Source: Neomesorhizobium sp963726065 (GTDB lineage: Bacteria > Pseudomonadota > Alphaproteobacteria > Rhizobiales > Rhizobiaceae). From it: 64,000 nucleotides of DNA. A program made the translations under genes and the position numbers. The notes beneath the pieces were generated by a model, which was given only the letters and a program-made list of their open reading frames with translations, made no database searches and had not been told where the DNA came from. The stretch is from contig CAVSAU010000006.1 of assembly GCA_963726065.1 (NCBI GenBank), forward strand, positions 124,001 through 188,000. Direction: 5' to 3'. Shown in pieces: positions 60,387 to 64,000 of this stretch (positions are counted from its first letter, which is position 1; the number at the start of each line of letters is the position of its first letter).

Positions 60387-62189
60387 TTATTCCGCCGCGC
60401 CCTGAAACGCGCTGGCGCCGGTGTCGAACTGCAGCTTGGCGAGCCGCGCATAGGTGCCGCCCTTCTTGACCAGGCTGCGGTGCGTGCCTTCCTCGACGAT
60501 GCGCCCCTCCTCGATGACCAGAATGCGGTCGGCCTTGAGCACGGTCGCCAGCCGGTGCGCGATGACGAGCGTGGTGCGGCCCTGCATCAGGTGCTCGAGC
60601 GCCGTCTGCACCAGCGTTTCGCTTTCGGCGTCGAGCGCCGATGTCGCCTCGTCTAGCAGCAGGATCGGCGCGTCGCGCAGGATGGCGCGCGCGATCGCCA
60701 CGCGCTGGCGCTGGCCGCCGGAAAGGGTGACGCCCTTCTCCCCGACCTGCGTGTCGTAGCCATTCTCGAGCTTCAGGATGAATTCGTCGGCGAGCGCGGC
60801 CTTCGCGGCGGCCTCGATCTCGGCCTCCGTCGCGCCGGGCCGGCCGAAGGCGATGTTGTCGGCAGCACTCGCGGCAAAAATGGTGACGTCCTGCGGCACG
60901 ATGGCGACGCGGCCGCGCACGGCGTCGGGATCGGCTTCACGCACGTCGACGCCGTCGACCAGGATGGCGCCCGAATCCGGATCGTAGAAGCGCAGGATCA
61001 GCGAGAAGATGGTGCTCTTGCCGGCTCCCGAGGGGCCGACGATAGCGACCGTTTCGCCGGGCTTCACTGCGAAGGAGAGACCATGCACGGCGGCGCGGTC
61101 GGGCCGCACCGGATAGGAGAACGACACGTCGCGGAATTCGACGGCGCCCCTGGCTGTCGCCGGCAGCGGCTTCGGACGCAGGGGCGCTGCGATCGCCGGC
61201 TGCTCGGCCAGTAGTTCGGTCAGCCGTTCGGCCGCGCCCGCCGCCTGGCTGAGTTCGCCCCACACTTCCGACAGCGCGCCCAGCGCGCCCGCCGCAAACA
61301 CCGAATAGAGCAGGAACTGCCCGAGCGTGCCGGGCGACATCGCTCCCGACAGCACGTCGCGCGAGCCGAACCAGAGAACCGCCACCACCGATGCGAAGAT
61401 GGTGAAGATGGCGAAGAAGGTGAGGAACGAGCGCGCGAACACCGACGCTCGCGCCGCGCTGAAAGCCTGCTCCACCGCGCCGGCGAATGTTTGCGTCACC
61501 AGCCGCTCGTTGGTGAAGGCCTGCAGGGTGCGCACGGAGCCGATCTGCTCGCTGGCATAGGCGGCGGCATCGGCGAGCGTATCCTGCGCCATGCGCGACT
61601 TCCTGCGCACCGAGCGGCCGAAGGCGACAAGCGGCAGCACGATCACCGGGATGGCTGCGATGACGAGCCTGGAAAGCTTCGGGCTGGTCACCACCATCAT
61701 GGCGACGGCGCCGAGGCCGAGGATGATATTGCGCAGCGCCACCGAGGCCGTGGCGCCGACCGCCGACTTGATCTGCGTAGTGTCGGCCGTCAGCCGCGAG
61801 ACGATCTCGCCGGACTGCGCGTGGTCGAAGAAGGCCGGCGACAGCCGCGTCACATGGGCGAAACACGTCGCGCCGGAGATCCGACACGACCCGCTCGCCG
61901 AGCGTGATGACGAAATAGTAGCGGCAGGCCGAGGCCAGCGCCAGCACCGCGGCCATGACCACCAGCATGGAGAAATAATTGGCGATGAAGCTGGAATCCG
62001 AAGTCGAGAAACCGTGGTCGATCATGCGCCGCACCGCAAGCGGCAGCGTCAGCGTCGTGGCGGCGGCGAGCGTCAGGAACAACAGCGGCCCAGACCACCA
62101 TGGAACGGTAGCGCAAAACGTAGGGGACCAGCCGCTGCAGCGGCTTCAGCGAGCGCTCGCCGTTCGTTCCGCGCTGTGGCATCTGCCAT
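60387..62189 (-). CDS. ABC exporter, fused membrane and ATPase domains (MsbA-like), frameshifted
   Basis: Six helices start at LQRLVPYVLRYRSMVVWA and LTLAAATTLTLPLAVRRMIDHGF. The ATPase has Walker A GPSGAGKST, the Q-loop VPQDVTIFAASAADN, signature LSGGQRQRVAIARAIL, Walker B ILLLDEATSALD and the H-loop VIAHRL. About 600 residues. Breaks lie near 62155, 62085 and 61875. The natural start MADATARNERR is at ATG 62189. It may export lipids or drugs. No regulator is adjacent. Confidence 0.93.
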
Positions 62190-62386
62190 TTCGCGTGTCC
62201 CTCGACCTGCCCTCTCCGCGAAATGCCGGCGCGCGGCCTTGTGATTCAATTCTGGCTGATGTATAGGCCCAGCCGACCGTTTTTGAAGCCGTAGCTCCCT
62301 CAAAGCTGCGGCTTCAAGTTTTCAGAGTGGGTGACATCGCCGCAGGCGCCGCGCGGTCTCGCCGCGACAGCTTCAGGACAAGACCG

Positions 62387-62608
62387 ATGAAAGCCGACAT
62401 CCATCCCGACTACCACACCATCAAGGTCGTGATGACCGATGGCACCGAATATAAGACCCGTTCGACCTATGGCAAGGAAGGCGACACGCTGAACCTCGAC
62501 ATCGACCCGATCACGCATCCGGCCTGGACCGGCGGCCAGCAGACGCTGCTCGACCGCGGCGGCCGCCTGTCGAAGTTCAAGAAGCGCTACGAAGGCCTCG
62601 GCATGTAA
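62387..62608 (+). CDS. rpmE: 50S ribosomal protein L31
   Basis: MKADIHPDYHTIKVVMTDGTEYKTRSTYG is the alphaproteobacterial L31 start, and it ends GGRLSKFKKRYEGLGM. 73 residues, intact. The CxxC pair of zinc-binding L31 is absent (no cysteines at all), so this is the zinc-independent form. A terminator follows. Confidence 0.97.
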   Translation: MKADIHPDYHTIKVVMTDGTEYKTRSTYGKEGDTLNLDIDPITHPAWTGGQQTLLDRGGRLSKFKKRYEGLGM

Positions 62609-62640
62609 GCCCGACTGCTTCTTTTCGCGACTTTCGAAAA

Positions 62641-62665
62641 ACCCGCCCTCGTGGCGGGTTTTTTG
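62641..62665 (+). terminator. Terminator of rpmE
   Basis: ACCCGCC pairs with GGCGGGT around a five-base loop, with A-run before and TTTTTT after. Confidence 0.92.
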
Positions 62666-62974
62666 TTGGGATCGGAGGCGTTGGAGACAGCCTCCTTCGC
62701 CCCGGATGGAGGCGTTGCGTTCGGCACGGCGCGGCTTTGCTTCATGGAAACGGCGTGGATCGCATCGTGAATGACCGAGGAACGAGCGGAGAGTGTCGGG
62801 GATCCATGCTGTGACAGTCATCTCGCGAGAGACCGTTCAGAACGGAGTCTTCCTCCAGACCGCATAGGCCACGAGCGTTGCCCCCCACATCGTCCGATGT
62901 CGGCTCAGCCCCTCACCCCAACCCTCTTCCCGTAAGGACGGGGAGAGGGGGTCGCCAGTGCCGCGGATCGCCGG
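62666..62974. other. Intergenic region containing palindromic repeat copy E
   Basis: No gene is visible. The repeat at 62908-62951 is the only feature. Confidence 0.5.
62908..62951. repeat. Dispersed palindromic repeat, copy E
   Basis: CCCCTCACCCCAACCCTC-TTCCCGTAAGGACGGGGAGAGGG is the longest and best-formed copy in the window. Confidence 0.78.
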
Positions 62975-63273
62975 TCAGTCCTTCTTGCGGTCGGCGTGGC
63001 CGAGATCGCGGCCGGGGTCTATGACGTCGCGCACCAGCTGCTTCAGCTTTGCGGCTTCGGGAAAGCCGCCGTCGCGCTTGCGGTCCCAGATCAGCTGGTC
63101 GTTGCAGGAGATGGTGAAGACGCCACCGGTGCCCGGCACGAGCGTCACTTCTCCGAGTTCGGCGCCGAAGGTCGACAGCAGTTCCTGCGCCATCCAGGCG
63201 GCGCGCAGCAGCCACATGCACTGCGTGCAGTAGGTGATGCGTGATGCGTCGGCGCGCCTGGCCGTGCGGGCAT
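62975..63273 (-). CDS. SelT/SelW/SelH-family thioredoxin-like protein (Rdx type), frameshifted at the start
   Basis: ITYCTQCMWLLRAAWMAQELLSTFG has the redox CxxC in a thioredoxin-like fold. GEVTLVPGTGGVFTISCNDQLIWDRKRDGGFPEAAKLKQLVRDVIDPG is the rest of the family signature. About 98 residues. The bacterial form has CxxC where mammalian relatives have CxxU. A shift near 63245, in the repeated GTGATGC tract, separates ATG 63273 from the CxxC. Confidence 0.85.
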
Positions 63274-63277
63274 CAGG

Positions 63278-64000
63278 TCACGCCGCGCTGAGCTTGGCCA
63301 GCGTCTCGTCGTCGACCTCGAAATTGGCGTAGACGTTCTGCACGTCGTCGTCGTCTTCGAGCGTGGCGACCAGCTTCATCAGCGACTGCGCGCGGTCCTC
63401 GTCGACCGGCACGTTGTTCTGTGGCTTCCAGATCACCTTGACCGATCTCGGCTTCGCCGAGCGAGGCTTCCAGCGCCTTCGACACCTCGCCGATGTTCTC
63501 GAAGGCGCAGATGATGGTGTGGCCGTCCTCGTCGGACTGAAACGTCGTCGGCGCCGGCCTCGATCGCCGCGTCCATCACCTTGTCGGCGCTGCCGGCCTT
63601 CGGCGGATAGATGGATCTCGCCGACGCGGTCCCACATGAACGACACCGAGCCGGTTTCGCCCAGCGCCCCGCCAGCCTTGGTGAAGGCGGCGCGCACATT
63701 GGAAGCCGAGCGGTTGCGGTTGTCGGTCAGCGCCTCGACGATGACGCGCGACGCCGCCCGGGCCGTAGCCTTCGTAGCGCACTTCCTCGTAGTTTTCCGC
63801 ATCGCCGCCGCTCGCCTTGTTGATGGCGCGCTGGATGTTGTCCTTCGGCATCGATTCCGCCTTGGCGTTCTGCACGGCCAGGCGAAGGCGCGGGTTCATC
63901 GCCGGGTCGGGAAGGCCCTGCTTGGCGGCAACGGTGATTTCGCGCGCGAGCTTGGAAAACATCTTCGAGCGCACCGCGTCCTGCCGGCCCTTGCGGTGCA
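63278..64000 (-). CDS. yebC: YebC/PmpR-family DNA-binding protein, partial at the window edge, frameshifted
   Basis: The sequence enters as HRKGRQDAVRSKMFSKLAREITVAAKQG, so only about nine N-terminal residues are missing. PAMNPRLRLAVQNAKAESMPKDNIQRAI and GGDAENYEEVRYEGYGPGGVA are signatures. The ending VYANFEVDDETLAKLSAA is at 63278. Breaks near 63765, 63610, 63540 and 63445. A regulator or translation-linked factor. It lies 5 bases upstream of the SelW-like gene. Confidence 0.92.

Overview
The window is GC-rich alphaproteobacterial chromosome, most likely from the order Hyphomicrobiales (Rhizobiales) and close to Mesorhizobium or another Phyllobacteriaceae genus. I infer this from gene content and from the gene order rpoH, purA, serA/serC, glmM, ftsH, tilS, cpoB, pal, tolBARQ, ybgC, ruvBAC. 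Rhizobial intergenic repeats, an OpgC-type glucan-modifying enzyme, RcdA and CtrA-type TTAA-N7-TTAA sites fit the same placement. No taxonomic search was possible.

Bases 1-8480 look like an accessory island lying on the 3' side of a tRNA-Glu gene (8480-8554, minus strand). It holds a decayed phage terminase, an HD-domain phosphohydrolase, a divergent HxlR regulator/FAD oxidoreductase pair that looks actinobacterial, a cytochrome P450, a broken group II intron reverse transcriptase and the tail of an IS5-family transposase. Bases 8555-23650 are core genome: an RluA/RluD-type pseudouridine synthase, rpoH, purA, serA, serC, two outer-membrane barrel proteins and glmM. Bases 23850-26911 hold a diheme cytochrome/beta-helix gene pair of unknown function, divergent from a TetR regulator with a 27-bp near-perfect palindrome between them. 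Bases 27826-37718 carry ftsH, tilS and the whole cpoB-pal-tolBARQ-ybgC envelope cluster, all on the minus strand.

Bases 39319-43476 hold the ruvC-ruvA-ruvB Holliday-junction operon with two VapBC-type toxin-antitoxin modules inserted between its genes, plus a Nudix gene. rcdA follows, and next to it a probable CtrA-controlled small RNA (44374-44470). The remainder carries an acyl-CoA ligase, opgC, a TauE-type permease, a thiE-like gene, a Sel1-repeat protein, efp, suhB, a PAQR protein, a MotA-like/OmpA-like pair, an M32 carboxypeptidase, a third VapBC module, an M20 amidohydrolase, an ABC exporter, rpmE, a SelW-like protein and a partial yebC.

More than half of the protein genes, including several normally essential ones, are broken by single-base indels while adjacent frames keep the conserved protein. 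This is best explained by sequencing or assembly error. I therefore give whole-gene spans and note approximate breakpoints. Genes without breaks include the HD protein, HxlR, the FAD oxidase, P450, the FAH protein, ruvA, rcdA, efp, suhB, the PAQR gene, the MotA-like gene, the M20 gene and rpmE.
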